64,000 bases of DNA from Dechloromonas sp. TW-R-39-2 (lineage in GTDB: Bacteria; Pseudomonadota; Gammaproteobacteria; Burkholderiales; Rhodocyclaceae). Shown here in pieces: positions 63,219 through 64,000 of the stretch. The notes below the pieces were generated by a model that ran no database searches, was not told where the DNA came from, and saw only the letters and a program-made list of their open reading frames with translations. Made by a program: the position numbers and the translations under genes. The stretch covers positions 1,395,001-1,459,000 of the forward strand of contig NZ_CP045202.1 of assembly GCF_016864195.1 (NCBI RefSeq), written 5' to 3'. Numbering within the stretch: position 1 is the stretch's first letter; each line of letters opens with the position of its first letter.

Positions 63219-64000
63219 TTAGCTCGGCTGCAAGCTGTTTTCCAGTTTGGTCAGCGCCCATTCAATGTGTTCCCTGACCAGCGGCGAGGCGTCATCCTGT
63301 CGCATTTTCAAGGCATTCAGGGCGTCGACCGTGGTAGGGCCGTTGCCCAGTGCGATGGCGATATTGCGCAGCCAGCGCTCATGGCCGATACGGCGGATCG
63401 GGTTGCCGGCCAGACGGTCGTTGAACTGGCTTTCAGTCCAGGCGAACAGTTCGATCAGGCTGGCTGAGTCGAGTCGGTGGCGCGGCTGGAATTCGCTGTC
63501 GCCGAGTTGGGCGAAACGATTCCATGGGCAGCAGGTCTGGCAGTCGTCGCAACCATAGATCCGGTTGCCGATCAAATCACGGAACTCGGCCGGAATGGCG
63601 CCGGGCAGTTCGATGGTCAGGTACGAAATGCAACGGCGGGCATCAACCTTGTAGGGCGCAATGATGGCCTGCGTCGGGCAGGCGTCGAGGCAGGCGTTGC
63701 AACTGCCGCAATGATCCTTGATCGGCTCGTCGGGCGGCAGCGGCAGGTCGCAGTAAATTTCCCCCAGAAAACGCCAGGAACCCTGCTTGGAAAGCAGCAA
63801 AGTGTGCTTGCCGCGCCAGCCGATGCCGGCCTGGGTTGCAAAATGGACTTCCATGACCGGTGCGGAATCCGAAAAGACGCGGTAGCCGAAAGGGCCGGCA
63901 AGTGTCGCAATGGCATCGGCCATTTTTTGCAGTCGGCTGCGCACGACCTTATGGTAGTCGCGACCTTGGGCGTAACGTGAAATGGCCGCCTGCTGCGGAT
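63219..64000 (-). CDS. queG: epoxyqueuosine reductase QueG, 5' end beyond the window
   Basis: The C-terminal 260 residues or so of a cobalamin-dependent iron-sulfur enzyme that makes queuosine from epoxyqueuosine in tRNA. Two ferredoxin-like [4Fe-4S] ligand sets are visible, CGSCNACLDACPTQAI and CDDCQTCCPWN, and a C-terminal HEAT-like region follows. The frame stays open to the window edge (reading YAQGRDYHKVVRSRLQK, typical QueG sequence), so the gene is cut by the window and not truncated biologically. It is convergent with the sulfurtransferase gene. Confidence 0.95.
   Translation of the reverse strand, partial: PQQAAISRYAQGRDYHKVVRSRLQKMADAIATLAGPFGYRVFSDSAPVMEVHFATQAGIGWRGKHTLLLSKQGSWRFLGEIYCDLPLPPDEPIKDHCGSCNACLDACPTQAIIAPYKVDARRCISYLTIELPGAIPAEFRDLIGNRIYGCDDCQTCCPWNRFAQLGDSEFQPRHRLDSASLIELFAWTESQFNDRLAGNPIRRIGHERWLRNIAIALGNGPTTVDALNALKMRQDDASPLVREHIEWALTKLENSLQPS

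Overview
The window looks like a core chromosomal segment of a betaproteobacterium, most probably a Rhodocyclales member close to Dechloromonas/Azonexus. This is inferred from recognised protein families and gene orders (pepA-holC-valS; ilvB-ilvH-ilvC-pssA-leuA; rpsP-rimM-trmD-rplS; xseB-ispA-dxs; a sigma factor-DUF3619-DUF3106-RDD cluster), from the GC-rich codon use and from the mixed respiratory and sensory gene content. No alignment was run. I see no rRNA, tRNA, CRISPR array, insertion sequence or prophage.

Layout. 0-7.2 kb: an MFS carboxylate-type transporter, a small conserved protein, a PAS-histidine kinase/FixJ-type regulator pair and a REC-DUF3369-GGDEF-EAL protein. 7.2-9.3 kb: lrgA-lrgB and a nucleoside-recognition (Gate) membrane protein. 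9.3-15.4 kb: the glyoxylate shunt, with malate synthase (aceB) divergent from a LysR regulator, a DUF454 protein, an old-yellow-enzyme reductase and isocitrate lyase (aceA), which has a clear promoter and operator. 15.4-20.6 kb: a chemoreceptor, rraA and clpS-clpA. 20.6-26.2 kb: a cold-shock gene, orphan soxYZ, moaC, a BepA-like protease, a TusA-family protein and a fused pabB-pabC. 26.2-31.4 kb: valS, a small protein, holC and pepA. 31.5-35.5 kb: lptF-lptG facing the sigma factor cluster. 35.6-41.4 kb: branched-chain amino-acid genes with pssA. 41.4-44.7 kb: DUF2069, wrbA, yihY and a large unknown protein with PilZ-like motifs. 44.8-46.9 kb: the ribosomal rpsP operon. 46.9-55.8 kb: an accessory block holding a secreted unknown, a two-partner-secretion pair, an unknown cytoplasmic protein, a TonB-dependent receptor and an unknown lipoprotein. 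55.9-59.8 kb: xseB-ispA-dxs-folE2. 59.9-64 kb: an orphan Rieske oxygenase, an EamA exporter, a SpoIIAA-like protein, a thiosulfate/3-mercaptopyruvate sulfurtransferase and the 3' part of queG.

The most interesting unit is the four-gene minus-strand operon at 47.5-54.2 kb: TonB receptor, unknown protein with a possible winged helix, TpsB, short TpsA. Its order matches the known hxuC-hxuB-hxuA haem-scavenging layout, but with an extra intracellular gene inserted and a siderophore-like receptor. It may be a variant two-partner nutrient-capture system. Other leads are a short motif (core GCGGTCGACTGGAAA) repeated just 3' of several genes, a palindromic operator abutting the aceA promoter, and two genes whose homology extends upstream to non-ATG start codons.
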